Assembly: GCA_965234405.1 (NCBI GenBank)
Contig: OZ248346.1
Direction: 5' to 3' (one strand)
From: Planktophila turicensis
Lineage (GTDB): Bacteria > Actinomycetota > Actinomycetes > Nanopelagicales > Nanopelagicaceae
Length of the DNA: 64,000 nt
Shown: positions 1 to 10,010 of the stretch, in pieces
Position numbering within the stretch: position 1 is the first letter of the stretch
How the letters are laid out: each line of letters opens with the position of its first letter
Notes under the pieces: model-generated
Told to the model about the DNA's origin: nothing
The model's database searches: none
What the model saw: the letters and a program-made list of their open reading frames with translations, nothing else
Made by a program: the position numbers and the translations under genes

Positions 1-149
1 AGCTCAACATGGAAGGTGCTCTCGAATTCTGTCGTGAAGACGAGTGCGTTGAAGTAACTCCTGCAGTCGTTCGTATTCGCAAGGTGACTCTCGATGGCGC
101 AGAACGCGCTCGAGCAACATCACGTGCGAAGAAGAATAACCAGAACTAG
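1..149 (+). CDS. typA: TypA/BipA ribosome-associated GTPase, C-terminal end (partial)
   Basis: This is the last ~49 codons of a gene that begins before the window; it is read from position 3 and stops with TAG at 147-149. The peptide contains FCREDECVEVTP followed by VVRIRKVTL and ends in a basic tail with ERARATSRAKK. I recognise this as the extreme C-terminus of TypA/BipA, a translational GTPase of the EF-G family that binds the ribosome and helps 50S assembly and stress adaptation. The GTPase domains lie outside the window. The next gene starts 18 nt downstream behind its own Shine-Dalgarno sequence, so co-transcription is possible. Confidence 0.85.
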   Translation, partial: LNMEGALEFCREDECVEVTPAVVRIRKVTLDGAERARATSRAKKNNQN

Positions 150-167
150 TTATTACAAGGAGCTGTC

Positions 168-566
168 GTGAATCGAGTTATTCGTTTACTCGCATTTACG
201 ACAGCTTCCTTATTTCTCACGACGCTTTCAATTGCTCCATCTCATAGCCATTCAGCTCTCGTTAGCTCGATTCCTAAGGCAAGTGCGACTCTCACTACGG
301 CACCGGCAAGTATTACTCTCAATTTCAATGAAGATATCTTGGAGTTAAAAGGTAAGCAGATTTCAACCGTTTCACTTGCGACAGTTGCTGGAAAAGTGAT
401 TGCACTCAAGAAGCCGCAAATAACAGCGAATCGACTTACTGCCCGCGTCTCGTCACCAGCTCTGAAGTCAGGCAAATATCAAATCTCGTATCGAGTTGTA
501 TCAGCCGACGGCCACGTCATCACTGGTGGCTACACATTTTCCATAGCTCTCACTAAGGGCAAGTGA
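168..566 (+). CDS. copC: CopC-family periplasmic copper-binding protein
   Basis: A secreted protein of 132 aa. GTG start, with AAGGAG at 157-162. Residues 1 to about 25 form a signal peptide with an Arg-containing n-region and a hydrophobic core; cleavage in the S-H-S-H-S-A-L stretch would leave a histidine near the mature N-terminus. The rest is a small beta-sandwich with P-x-A-S repeats and the late motif S-A-D-G-H-V-I-T-G-G-Y-T-F. That is typical of CopC, where an N-terminal His, an Asp and a His bind Cu(II). It binds copper outside the membrane. No CopD-like permease is fused to it or adjacent; the CopA exporter is at 22-24 kb. The metal site is inferred from family knowledge. Confidence 0.82.
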   Translation: MNRVIRLLAFTTASLFLTTLSIAPSHSHSALVSSIPKASATLTTAPASITLNFNEDILELKGKQISTVSLATVAGKVIALKKPQITANRLTARVSSPALKSGKYQISYRVVSADGHVITGGYTFSIALTKGK

Positions 567-610
567 GCCATACACGCTGATTGTCAGCCCCTTAGGGTTG
601 AATACGAACT

Positions 611-3600
611 GTGAGTAAAGCCCCTGTAACGCCGCTTCGCCTGGTGCGAGCCGAAGTTCAGAGCGGTTCTCTCGTTCTCTCTGATCAGCAAAAAGCAGCA
701 ATTGCCCATCGCGGTTCACCACTCATTCTAACTGGCGCAACCGGTACCGGTAAGACAACGGTTCTGATTGAAGCCGCGCTCTCGCGTATTGCAGCAGGGC
801 AATCTCCAGATTCAATTCTTTTACTTACATATGGGCGCGAACGTGCATCTGAAATGCGCGATGCGATTGTTACACGTTCTGAAAAGACAGCCTTCGAACC
901 TCTGGCGCGCACATTTCACTCACTTGCTTACTCAATTCTTAAGATGCGTACTGGCGATAACTATCGCGAAATCGTTCTACTCTCTGGCGCCGAACAAGAA
1001 ACCTTTATCTCTCAACTGCTCGATGGCGATATCGAAGATGGTTACAAGAAGTGGCACGATGATTTAAAGAAGAGCCCTGAATCGCTAGGCGAACCACTGC
1101 AGACACAAGGCTTTGTCCGCGAACTCCGCGATTTGATTATGCGTGCAAACGAACGCGGAATTACACCTGATGCACTTGCTACACGAGGCCATCAACTTGG
1201 AGAAAAGTATTGGGAAGGCGCCGCTGATTTCTGGAAACGTTACTTAGGCGCGATGACCCTGCAAGAAGTATTGGCAGGAGATGCCAAGGTCCGTATCGAT
1301 CCATCTGAAATCATCAACTCAGCAATTAACTATTTGCGCGCTAACCCTGAATTGCTCACTGAACTGCGTGCTCGATTTACCACGATCATCGTCGATGAAT
1401 TCCAAGAGAGCGATCCTGCTCAGCGCACCCTGCTTTCACTATTGGCAGGCTCAGATCTCGTTATCGTGGCCGATAGCGCAAGCGCTGTTGGTCGCTTCCG
1501 CGGTGCAGATCCTGAAGGTATTGCCGATGTTATCAACGCCTACATCAAAGCAGGTGCAAAGACGATTGAGTTAACAGAGAATTTCCGAGGAACACCGGTC
1601 GCGCAGACTGCCCGCTTATCTTCTGAATCAGAAGAAGCGCAGTACATCGCCTACCAATTCAAGCGCGCACATTTGATGCAAGGTGTTCCATATTCACAGA
1701 TGGCAGTGATTGTGCGTTCGCATGGGCAGACAGCATCAGCCATTCGACGAGCATTCGCTCAGGTATCTATCCCAACTGCTGGTGATGTCGAAGCGCTAGC
1801 TAATAACGCTGCCATTGCTCCATTCTTACTACTAGCTCGCGTTGCCACAGGCGCACAGCCTCTCAATCTCGATACTGCTGAAAAGTTACTGACATCTGAA
1901 TTCGGGGGAGCAACATCGGTCTCACTTCGTCGCACACGTGCTGCGTTGCTTGCTGCCCGTGATGAAGTCAGCGATAAGCGCTCTGGCACACAGTTGATTC
2001 TCGATGCCATCACAACGGGTGATGTTGCAATTGAAGACTCTGCCGAGTTGTTACGAGTACATCATCTGCTTGCTCAAGCTAAGAAATCAATCGCCAAGAA
2101 GAACGCAACCATTCACGATTTGTTATGGGCTATCTGGGATAACGCAACCAATAGCGATAACGAGAAGATTGCTGAAAGCTGGCGGACTGCAGCACTTCGT
2201 GGTGGTTCACGCGGAGCATCAGCTGACCGTGATCTCGATGCCATGATTCAACTCTTTGATACTGCAGCGCGTCACATTGAACGTTTCCCTGGCGCAAAAC
2301 CAGATCTATTCCTCACCGAAATTGCCAACGAAACAATTGTCTCTGACCTCATCACCGCCCGCGGAGTACGCCCTGATGTCGTTGAAATTCTTACTGTGCA
2401 CTCTGCCAAAGGTCGCCAGTGGCGGTACGTTGCAGTTGCTGGAGTGCAAGAAGGTGCCTGGCCAAACCTCAAGCAGCGCAGCTCATTATTGGGTGCCGAA
2501 CGACTTGTCGAACGAGTACGCCATGGTGATGAGCTTGCACAAGTAACTCTCGACATGATTGCCGCATCTTCGCTGGCAGAAGATGAAGCGCGTCTCTTCC
2601 ATGTTGCAACTACCCGTGCACGTCAGTCACTACTTGTCACTGCAATTTCTCGCGAAGATGAAACCCCATCGATCTTCTTTGAAGATCTTGCTGACTCTCT
2701 TGGCACTTCAGCATCCGATGTAGAAGTTCCGAGGCCGCTTACAGCTTCGGCACTCGTTGCCACTCTGCGTCGTGAGGTAAATCTGACTGGCAACACATCT
2801 GCTGCTTCACTTCTGAAGACCTTAAGTGCCAATGGAATTCATTTGGCACAACCATCTCAGTGGCTCGGAACAGCGCCGATAACGAGCGAACTGCCTGTCA
2901 TCGATGAAGGCGCGCTTGTTCCGGTATCTCCTTCGGGTGCTGAAAACTTCACTGAATGCGGTCTGAAATGGTTCCTCGAAAAGAGCGGCGGCACCGATGG
3001 CGATTCAACTGCGCAGTTGCTGGGCTCTGTTATTCACGAATTCGCTCGCATAAAGGTAGAAGAACCTGGAATCACTGATGAAGCGTTGCAGACCAAACTG
3101 ATTGATTCATGGCCACTGATCGACGATAGCCAAGGTTGGATCAGCCATGCGTCCCTCGCTCGCGCTAAGAAGATGCTCGAGCGCTTCTCTGTATTCCACC
3201 AGAAGTCTTTATCTGACAATAACCGCACCGTTGCCGGAGTCGAAAAGAGCTTTGAGATCACCGTTGGCCGTGCGCTCATCCGCGGAAATGTTGACCGCAT
3301 TGAAGTTGATAGCGATGGCAAGCACTACATCATCGACTTTAAGACCGGTAAGAAAGAGATTTCAGGAGATGATGCCAAGAGCAACTTGCAGCTTGCGTGT
3401 TACCAGCTTGGCGTTGTTCTCGATGGCTTTGAAGAGAAGTTGAAGTCAACTGATGTCACAGGTGCGCAACTTGTCTATTTAGCAAGTAAGAACAAGAGCT
3501 ACAGCACTCGCGAACAAGATGCACTCGTTGATGTCGAAGCAACTACTGCCATCCTTGAAGAGATTGCAGTTGGTATGGGTGGTGCAACATTTACGGCCCG

Positions 3601-3679
3601 CAAGAACGATATGTGCAAGCAGTGCAAGGTAAAGCCTTCCTGTCCGCTCTACCTCGAAGGTAAGGCGGTGCATCAATGA
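611..3679 (+). CDS. adnA: AdnA-like helicase-nuclease subunit (UvrD/PcrA fold plus Fe-S PD-(D/E)XK nuclease)
   Basis: First subunit (1022 aa) of the actinobacterial AdnAB double-strand-break resection motor. Walker A is GATGTGKTT at residues 42-50; Walker B is IIVDEFQES. Motif III is degenerate: VIVADSASAVGRFRGAD replaces the usual GDPxQSIYxWRGA, so this is probably the weaker motor, as in mycobacterial AdnA. The C-terminal third is a RecB-like nuclease with GNVDRIEVD and IIDFKTGK, then a Gln-Tyr motif. Cys783 with Cys1002, Cys1005 and Cys1011 gives the spacing of a 4Fe-4S nuclease. GTG start, 7 nt after TTGAAT, a weak -10. The stop overlaps the adnB start by 4 bp (ATGA), so the subunits are probably translationally coupled. 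Confidence 0.87.
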   Translation: MSKAPVTPLRLVRAEVQSGSLVLSDQQKAAIAHRGSPLILTGATGTGKTTVLIEAALSRIAAGQSPDSILLLTYGRERASEMRDAIVTRSEKTAFEPLARTFHSLAYSILKMRTGDNYREIVLLSGAEQETFISQLLDGDIEDGYKKWHDDLKKSPESLGEPLQTQGFVRELRDLIMRANERGITPDALATRGHQLGEKYWEGAADFWKRYLGAMTLQEVLAGDAKVRIDPSEIINSAINYLRANPELLTELRARFTTIIVDEFQESDPAQRTLLSLLAGSDLVIVADSASAVGRFRGADPEGIADVINAYIKAGAKTIELTENFRGTPVAQTARLSSESEEAQYIAYQFKRAHLMQGVPYSQMAVIVRSHGQTASAIRRAFAQVSIPTAGDVEALANNAAIAPFLLLARVATGAQPLNLDTAEKLLTSEFGGATSVSLRRTRAALLAARDEVSDKRSGTQLILDAITTGDVAIEDSAELLRVHHLLAQAKKSIAKKNATIHDLLWAIWDNATNSDNEKIAESWRTAALRGGSRGASADRDLDAMIQLFDTAARHIERFPGAKPDLFLTEIANETIVSDLITARGVRPDVVEILTVHSAKGRQWRYVAVAGVQEGAWPNLKQRSSLLGAERLVERVRHGDELAQVTLDMIAASSLAEDEARLFHVATTRARQSLLVTAISREDETPSIFFEDLADSLGTSASDVEVPRPLTASALVATLRREVNLTGNTSAASLLKTLSANGIHLAQPSQWLGTAPITSELPVIDEGALVPVSPSGAENFTECGLKWFLEKSGGTDGDSTAQLLGSVIHEFARIKVEEPGITDEALQTKLIDSWPLIDDSQGWISHASLARAKKMLERFSVFHQKSLSDNNRTVAGVEKSFEITVGRALIRGNVDRIEVDSDGKHYIIDFKTGKKEISGDDAKSNLQLACYQLGVVLDGFEEKLKSTDVTGAQLVYLASKNKSYSTREQDALVDVEATTAILEEIAVGMGGATFTARKNDMCKQCKVKPSCPLYLEGKAVHQ

Positions 3680-6600
3680 ACGAGAAATACTCACCTGACA
3701 AAGTCGCCGAGATGATTATCTCGATTGACCCAACTTTCCATCTTCCCTCTGATGAGCAACGCCCCATCATCTCGATTTATGACAATCCACTCGAACCTGC
3801 AGTTGTCATCGCAGGTGCTGGTTCTGGTAAGACGGAAACGATGGCAGCTCGCGTTGTGTACTTAGTTGCCAATGAAATCGCCAGACCTGATCAGATTCTC
3901 GGACTTACCTTTACTCGCAAGGCAGCAGGCGAACTCAATACCCGTATCCGAAAGCGCCTTCGTCAATTCCAGCAGGCGCAAGATAAGCAGGGTATTCCGC
4001 GCACTTTTAGCAGCCTTGATACAGCAGTGACTACTTATCACTCTTATGCAGGTCGCCTCTTGAGCGAACATGCCATCCGTTACGGCATCGATGCAGATGT
4101 TCAACCACTCGGTGAAGCAGCTTTATGGATGAGCGCCAATAAGTTGGTGCGCGAATGGGATGACGGCACCTTTGCAACGACAGATGCAGCAAGCACCGTG
4201 GTCAAGGATCTCTTAGGCCTCACCTCAATGGTTCTCGAACATCGCGCTACCGTGGCTCAAATCTGCGAAGCTGATGAAAAGTTACTGCAAGAAGTTATTG
4301 CGATGACAGGTCAGACAAATGATGAGACTCGCAAGGTTGCCAAAGTTCTCAATCAGCGCATCGCGATGCTTCCAATGATGGAGGCATTCCTTGAAGCGCG
4401 TCGCCAATCCGGCGAACTCTCATTCGATGATCAGATTGCACTTGCTGCAGATATCGCAGTCAACTTCCCTGATGTCGGAATTCTTGAGCGAGCCAAGTAC
4501 CCCATTGTCTTGCTTGATGAGTATCAAGATACTTCGCAATCACAAGTGCGTTTACTCTCGGCGCTCTTTGGCCAGGGACATCCAGTCACAGCAGTCGGTG
4601 ATCCTTGCCAATCTATCTACACATGGCGCGGTGCATCTTCTGGAACCATCAGCGCATTTAACGCAAACTTTCCCAAGGCTGCAGGTTCTACCGGCAAAGA
4701 TGTCTACGAACTTCTGACTACCTATCGCAACGATGAATCCATTCTTACTCTTGCAAATGAAATCTCAGCCGATGTCCGCAAAGACGAGGGCATCACCGTT
4801 GCAGCGCTTAAAGCCCGTAAGGGTGCCGGAAAAGGAAATCTCACCTGCGGCGTCTTTGAAAACCTTGAAGGTGAAGCAAGTGCAATCGCTGAATACTTTG
4901 CACCGCTCTGGAATAACCCCGAGCGCATAAAGGCAGGCGCAAAGGTTCCAAAGACTTTTGCTGTCCTTGTCCGAAAGCGCGCACAGATAGCGTTGATTCA
5001 AGAAGCGTTGGCCGAAGCCGGAATCCCTTCTGAAGTCCTTGGTTTAGGTGGACTTGTGCACGTTCCTGAGGTCGCAGATCTCGTTGCGATGCTTAAGGTC
5101 ATCAACAATCCTGATGCAGGCGCATCATTGATGCGTCACCTAACTGGCCCGCGTATCAACTTAGGACCTCGCGATATTGCAGCCCTTGGTCGCTTTGCTC
5201 GATCACGCTCTGAATCTTTATCTGCCGATAGCCGCAGCATTGTGAAGAATATTGTTGCTGGCAATCCACAATCAGCTGAAGCAGATGATCAATTTATCGG
5301 TAGCGTCATTGATGCACTCGATGAAATCGAAGGTTGCGATAAATCTAAGTTCAGTAGCGCTGGATATGAGCGCCTGACAACCTTCGCCTCTGATCTGCGC
5401 CGCTTACGTTCACGCGCATCTGCTCCAATTACTGATCTGATTGTTGATATCGAGCGTTACCTCAACCTTGAAACAGAAGTTATGTTGCGCGATGGTGGAA
5501 CCCATGGCCGTCGACATCTTGATCGTTTTATGGATGAAGCAGCAAAGTTTGCTCGTAGCGGTGGCACTCTCTCTGCATTCTTACAATGGCTCGATGTTGC
5601 CAGTGAAGAAGAGGGCGGTCTTAAAGCTGGAGCGCCAGATGTCGATGCATCTGTCGTTCAGATTCTCACCATCCATATGGCAAAGGGAGCCGAATGGGAT
5701 GTCGTTGCAGTTCCAGGGCTAGCTGAAGGAACGTTCCCTGGTGCAAATACATCTGATCCCGATAATTGGATTACCAACGAACGCCATATTCCATTTGCCT
5801 TGCGCGGAGATGCAAACATCTTGCCGGTATTTTCTTGGAACGCAGCAACAACTAATGCAGCTGCAAAGAAGGCAATCGATGCCTTTGCCCAAGAGTGTGT
5901 TGATTTCAAGATGCGCGAAGAGATTCGACTTGGTTACGTTGCAATGACTCGTGCGCGCACACATCTCTTCTGTTCCACATCATTCTGGCGCGATGGCGCA
6001 AAGCCGGTGGCTCCATCAGTCTTGTATGAAAAGGTCGTTGAGGTCGCAAGTGCAGTAGGGACAGTGCTTTCAGCCCCTGAGGCCCCTGCCAGCACTGATC
6101 GCAACCCCGCAAAAGATATTGAGATTACTGCCCAGTGGCCACGAGATCCTCTTGGCAATCGTCGCGCAGAGTTCAATCGGACTGTGGCCCTGGTTGATTC
6201 CTCAGCACCTTTCGACCTTGCAACACCACCAAGTGAAGAGATGCGCGGTTTAGTTGAAGATGCGCAAGCAATTATCGCTGAGTTTAATGAGTATAAAGCG
6301 GGTGCTCTCGATGTTGCTCTACCTGCGCGTCTTTCTACCTCAACGTTGATTGCGCTGCACCAAGATCCTGCAGAACTTGCTCGCACAATCCGCCGCCCTA
6401 TGCCACGTGCAATGGATGAGTACTCACATCGTGGAACCGCATTCCACTTATGGATTGAAAACCACTTCAATGCCAAAACGCTCTTCGATGATGAAGATTT
6501 CGATTTGCTGACGCCATTTGAAGAAGATCAGAAACTCGAAGATCTTAAATCGAAGTGGCTGGCATCAAGCTGGGCTTCACTGCAACCACATGCAGTCGAG

Positions 6601-6888
6601 GTTCCTTTTGAAACTGTAATTGCGGGTGTTCTTGTTCGTGGTCGCATCGATGCTGTCTATAAGACAGATGCTGGTTTCGAAGTAGTCGATTGGAAGACTG
6701 GTTCTAAAGTCCTAGGCGAATCCTCTGCCGTACAGCTCGCTGTCTATCGTCTAGCGTGGGCGAAGTTACAGGGTGTTGCAGTTGATCAAGTAACTGCTGT
6801 TTTCCATTATGTGCCCACAAATACAACAGATCGACGAGCGAACCTCCTTACGGAAGCTCAACTCATCGATCTGTTGAGTGTGAAGTAG
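3676..6888 (+). CDS. adnB: AdnB-like helicase-nuclease subunit (lead motor)
   Basis: Second subunit (1070 aa) of the AdnAB DNA-end resection complex. It has a complete set of SF1A motifs: Walker A GAGSGKTE at residues 47-54, LLDEYQDTSQSQ for motif II, AVGDPCQSIYTWRGA for motif III, ILTIHMAKGAEWDVV for motif V and GYVAMTRART for motif VI. The C-terminal RecB-type nuclease shows HRGTAFHLWIE, RGRIDAVYKT, VVDWKTG and QLAVYRLAW. I see no C-terminal cysteine cluster, unlike the partner. It starts inside the adnA stop codon (ATGA). Its stop is 2 bp from the end of the convergent katG, with no room for a separate terminator. Confidence 0.87.
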   Translation: MNEKYSPDKVAEMIISIDPTFHLPSDEQRPIISIYDNPLEPAVVIAGAGSGKTETMAARVVYLVANEIARPDQILGLTFTRKAAGELNTRIRKRLRQFQQAQDKQGIPRTFSSLDTAVTTYHSYAGRLLSEHAIRYGIDADVQPLGEAALWMSANKLVREWDDGTFATTDAASTVVKDLLGLTSMVLEHRATVAQICEADEKLLQEVIAMTGQTNDETRKVAKVLNQRIAMLPMMEAFLEARRQSGELSFDDQIALAADIAVNFPDVGILERAKYPIVLLDEYQDTSQSQVRLLSALFGQGHPVTAVGDPCQSIYTWRGASSGTISAFNANFPKAAGSTGKDVYELLTTYRNDESILTLANEISADVRKDEGITVAALKARKGAGKGNLTCGVFENLEGEASAIAEYFAPLWNNPERIKAGAKVPKTFAVLVRKRAQIALIQEALAEAGIPSEVLGLGGLVHVPEVADLVAMLKVINNPDAGASLMRHLTGPRINLGPRDIAALGRFARSRSESLSADSRSIVKNIVAGNPQSAEADDQFIGSVIDALDEIEGCDKSKFSSAGYERLTTFASDLRRLRSRASAPITDLIVDIERYLNLETEVMLRDGGTHGRRHLDRFMDEAAKFARSGGTLSAFLQWLDVASEEEGGLKAGAPDVDASVVQILTIHMAKGAEWDVVAVPGLAEGTFPGANTSDPDNWITNERHIPFALRGDANILPVFSWNAATTNAAAKKAIDAFAQECVDFKMREEIRLGYVAMTRARTHLFCSTSFWRDGAKPVAPSVLYEKVVEVASAVGTVLSAPEAPASTDRNPAKDIEITAQWPRDPLGNRRAEFNRTVALVDSSAPFDLATPPSEEMRGLVEDAQAIIAEFNEYKAGALDVALPARLSTSTLIALHQDPAELARTIRRPMPRAMDEYSHRGTAFHLWIENHFNAKTLFDDEDFDLLTPFEEDQKLEDLKSKWLASSWASLQPHAVEVPFETVIAGVLVRGRIDAVYKTDAGFEVVDWKTGSKVLGESSAVQLAVYRLAWAKLQGVAVDQVTAVFHYVPTNTTDRRANLLTEAQLIDLLSVK

Positions 6889-6890
6889 TA

Positions 6891-9134
6891 CTACTTTTTC
6901 TTCTTGGCGCTCAGTTCGAAACGGTCAAGGTTCATTACCTTGTTCCATGCAGCGATAAAGTCTTCAACAAACTTCTTCTCTGCATCGTTGCTTGCATAGA
7001 CCTCAGCAAGTGCGCGCAGCTCTGAATTTGATCCGATGACCAAATCAGCGCGGGTAGCGCTCCACTTTACTTTTCCGGTCTTGCGATCGTGTGCCTCAAA
7101 GAGGTTGGTATCGCCAGCCTTTGGAGCCCACTGATACTTAATATCGAGGACGTTGATAAAGAAGTCAGTACTAAGAACTTCCTTCTTATGGGTCAAGACA
7201 CCTGTCTTTGATCCATCGTAGTTAGCGCCGAGTACGCGCAGACCACCCACGAGCACAACGAGCTCTGGGGGAGTCAGCGATAGCAGAGCTGCCTTTTCTA
7301 CCAATGGAACTTCAGCAGGACGTGTATCTGCCTTGTTGGCGTAGTTACGGAATCCATCTGCACTTGGCTCAAGAACTGCAAAGGAAGCGACATCTGTCTG
7401 CTCTTGCGTTGCATCTGTGCGGCCAGGAGTAAATGGAACCTTCGCCTTAATGTCATTGTTCTTTGCTGCAAGTTCGATACCGACGCAACCGGCCAAGACA
7501 ATGAGGTCTGCAAGTGAGACCTTCTTATCTGACTTCTTATTGAAGTTGGTCTGAATCTTTTCGAGGATAGCAATAACCTTCTTGAGTTCCTTAGGGTTAT
7601 TTACCTCCCAATTACGCTGTGGTTCAAGGCGGATACGTGCACCATTTGCCCCACCGCGCTTATCGGTGCTGCGGAATGATGATGCAGATGCCCATGCAGT
7701 TGTCACCATCTGAGCGATTGTTAACTCACTCTTCTCGATGCGCTTCTTCAGAAGATCAATCTCTGCCTTACCAATGACCTTCTTTGGCTTTGCAGGAAGT
7801 GGATCTTGCCAAATCAACTGCTCCTTTGGAACAAGTGGTCCTAGGTAGCGAGCGATTGGTCCCATGTCGCGGTGAGTTAACTTAAACCACGCACGTGCAA
7901 ATGCATCAGCAAATGCATCGAGATCTTCGGCAAAGCGACGTGAAACCTTTTCGTATGCAGGATCCATACGCATTGCTAAATCTGTTGTGAACATAACGGG
8001 AGCATGTGTTTTGCCCTTGATGTGTGCGTCAGGGACAGCCTTTGCAGCAGATTCATCTGTTGGGATCCACTGTGTGGCTCCTGCTGGTGACTTTGTCTGC
8101 TTCCACTCGTACTTGAAGAGAGTCTTAAAGTAGGTGTTATCCCACTTCGTTGGAGTTGGAGTCCATGCACCTTCTAGGCCACTTGAAATTGTCTCTGCAC
8201 CATTACCTGCGCCATTGCTGTTCTTCCAGCCAAGACCCATCTCTTCGATTGGCGCGGCTTCGGGTTCTGCTCCTACATACTTTCCAGGATCTGCAGCACC
8301 GTGTGCCTTACCGAATGTATGACCACCAGCAATAAGTGCGACAGTCTCTTCATCATTCATCGCCATGCGTGCAAATGTTTCGCGGATATCGCGAGCAGAA
8401 GCTAGAACATCTGGCTTTCCATCTGGACCTTCAGGGTTTACATAGATCAAACCCATCTGCACAGCGGCAAGTGGATCTTCTAATTTACGATCTCCGCTGT
8501 AACGCTCGTTGGTAAGCCACTCTTGCTCTTTACCCCAGTAAGTCTCATCTGGTTCCCACACATCTGCGCGACCACCACCGAAACCAAATGTCTTAAGCCC
8601 CATTGATTCAAGAGCACAGTTACCTGCAAGGATCATGAGATCTGCCCACGATAAACGCTTTCCATACTTCTGCTTGATTGGCCAAAGAAGTCTGCGCGCC
8701 TTATCGAGGTTAACGTTATCTGGCCAGCTATTCAGTGGTGCAAAACGTTGCATACCTGCACCTGCACCACCGCGACCATCGTGTGTGCGATATGTACCAG
8801 CGCTATGCCACGCCATACGAATAAAGAATGGACCGTAATGTCCGTAATCTGCTGGCCACCACTCTTGTGATGTCGTCATCAACTCTTCAATATCTTTCAT
8901 TACCGCTTTGAGATTGAGCTTTGAAAATTCTTCTGGGTAATCAAAGTTTTCGCCCATTGGATCTGACACTGGTGAGTGTTGGCGAAGTACGCCGAGATCA
9001 AGTTGGTTAGGCCACCAATCAGTGTTGTAGGTGCCTTCCTTATTGAGCTTGCTACCTGTGTAAGGGCACTGCGCTGCCGATGTCTGACCTGCAGCGCCAT
9101 TAGTTGAGTATGAAGGAGTTGATTCTTTAGTCAT
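6891..9134 (-). CDS. katG: Catalase-peroxidase KatG
   Basis: Bifunctional haem catalase-peroxidase of 747 aa, the usual length, which removes hydrogen peroxide in the cytoplasm. The distal haem pocket is visible as R106, W109 and H110 (RMAWHSAGTYR). The proximal-histidine motif GGHTFGKAHG and the Tyr of LIYVNPEGPDG, with the following Met, would form the Met-Tyr-Trp adduct needed for catalase activity. The duplicated C-terminal domain is present to the end. The ATG follows TAGCCT by 6 nt, so the mRNA is probably leaderless. No adjacent fur gene or other regulator is seen. The gene faces adnB tail to tail. Confidence 0.95.
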   Translation of the reverse strand: MTKESTPSYSTNGAAGQTSAAQCPYTGSKLNKEGTYNTDWWPNQLDLGVLRQHSPVSDPMGENFDYPEEFSKLNLKAVMKDIEELMTTSQEWWPADYGHYGPFFIRMAWHSAGTYRTHDGRGGAGAGMQRFAPLNSWPDNVNLDKARRLLWPIKQKYGKRLSWADLMILAGNCALESMGLKTFGFGGGRADVWEPDETYWGKEQEWLTNERYSGDRKLEDPLAAVQMGLIYVNPEGPDGKPDVLASARDIRETFARMAMNDEETVALIAGGHTFGKAHGAADPGKYVGAEPEAAPIEEMGLGWKNSNGAGNGAETISSGLEGAWTPTPTKWDNTYFKTLFKYEWKQTKSPAGATQWIPTDESAAKAVPDAHIKGKTHAPVMFTTDLAMRMDPAYEKVSRRFAEDLDAFADAFARAWFKLTHRDMGPIARYLGPLVPKEQLIWQDPLPAKPKKVIGKAEIDLLKKRIEKSELTIAQMVTTAWASASSFRSTDKRGGANGARIRLEPQRNWEVNNPKELKKVIAILEKIQTNFNKKSDKKVSLADLIVLAGCVGIELAAKNNDIKAKVPFTPGRTDATQEQTDVASFAVLEPSADGFRNYANKADTRPAEVPLVEKAALLSLTPPELVVLVGGLRVLGANYDGSKTGVLTHKKEVLSTDFFINVLDIKYQWAPKAGDTNLFEAHDRKTGKVKWSATRADLVIGSNSELRALAEVYASNDAEKKFVEDFIAAWNKVMNLDRFELSAKKKK

Positions 9135-9179
9135 GGGCCAAGGCTAATCAATCCACGGCAATTGCACTATTTGAAGTTG

Positions 9180-10004
9180 CTACTCGAAGATTTCTACCCC
9201 GATGGGAAGGTGGTCACTCACCCCTGTAGGCGCAAAATTTCTCACCGAATATTCACCGAATGCGAGGTCGGGGGTGAGGATGTAATCGAATTGAATCTTG
9301 GCGCCCCAACTTGGATAGGTGTTCTGGGTGACAAGGGATTTCCATGACGATGCAACGATCGGCAGATTCTTCGGAAGGTTGAGATCGCCTAAGACAATGG
9401 CGCGAGTGCCGGTTGATTCTGCAATCTGTAACGCCCACTTCTTCACGCGACGTAGCTGCGCAAGATTAAATCCTGGAACAAAAGAGAGATGCGTATTGAC
9501 AACGGTAAATCCATTTTCTAGAACTGCCGCAATTGCTAAACGTGGTTCATCCTTCACATAGATAAATCGCGGCTTACCTTTTCCGGTTTCATCACCAGGG
9601 ACAACAAGTGGAAGACCGAGTGGAGAATTTCCTAAGTTAAGACGATGCCAACTCAGAACTGGAACTTTGGAAACAATCCCTATTCCATAAGATTCGTGCA
9701 TTAACTCTGCATGGCTCGAAGTCGACGAAATAATTTCTGGTTCTGCAGAATTTAACTTTCTCCATGATTCACCCGGTGTGCCAATTACGCTGGGCGCCAT
9801 CGCCCAATCGCGGGCCCCAATACTTTCGGCGATATCTCTCATCTGGGGGCGAGATTGGGAACGCGGCAAAAAGTGATCGACTTCCTGAAAAGCGAATACA
9901 TCGGATTCAAGGGATTGCACGGCGCGGTTGAGAGAGCTGGTATCAACGCTTGCCTGTGGGGGAATGGCCATTCCATGCAGGAGATTCCACGAGGTGAGGC
10001 GCAC
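9180..10004 (-). CDS. Endonuclease/exonuclease/phosphatase-family hydrolase
   Basis: A phosphoesterase of the EEP (DNase I-like) fold, about 274 aa. The family motifs appear in order: SWNLLHG at the N-terminus, FAFQEVDHF (metal-binding Glu), VVNTHLSFVPG, LGDLNLP (catalytic Asp and Asn) and SDHLPIGVEIFE at the end (Asp-His pair). No signal peptide or membrane segment is visible, so it should act in the cytoplasm. The substrate cannot be told from sequence. I chose the GTG at 10004 rather than that at 10010 because TAGTCT lies exactly 6 nt upstream of 10004 and the protein then begins MRLTSWNLLHG, close to the motif as in other family members. It is divergent from nudC. Confidence 0.75.
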   Translation of the reverse strand: MRLTSWNLLHGMAIPPQASVDTSSLNRAVQSLESDVFAFQEVDHFLPRSQSRPQMRDIAESIGARDWAMAPSVIGTPGESWRKLNSAEPEIISSTSSHAELMHESYGIGIVSKVPVLSWHRLNLGNSPLGLPLVVPGDETGKGKPRFIYVKDEPRLAIAAVLENGFTVVNTHLSFVPGFNLAQLRRVKKWALQIAESTGTRAIVLGDLNLPKNLPIVASSWKSLVTQNTYPSWGAKIQFDYILTPDLAFGEYSVRNFAPTGVSDHLPIGVEIFE

Positions 10005-10010
10005 CCCCAC

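Noticed and set aside
5934..6476. 180-codon minus-strand frame inside adnB.
   Set aside because: Ser/Arg-rich sequence of shadow type, with no family resemblance, opposite a well-supported gene.
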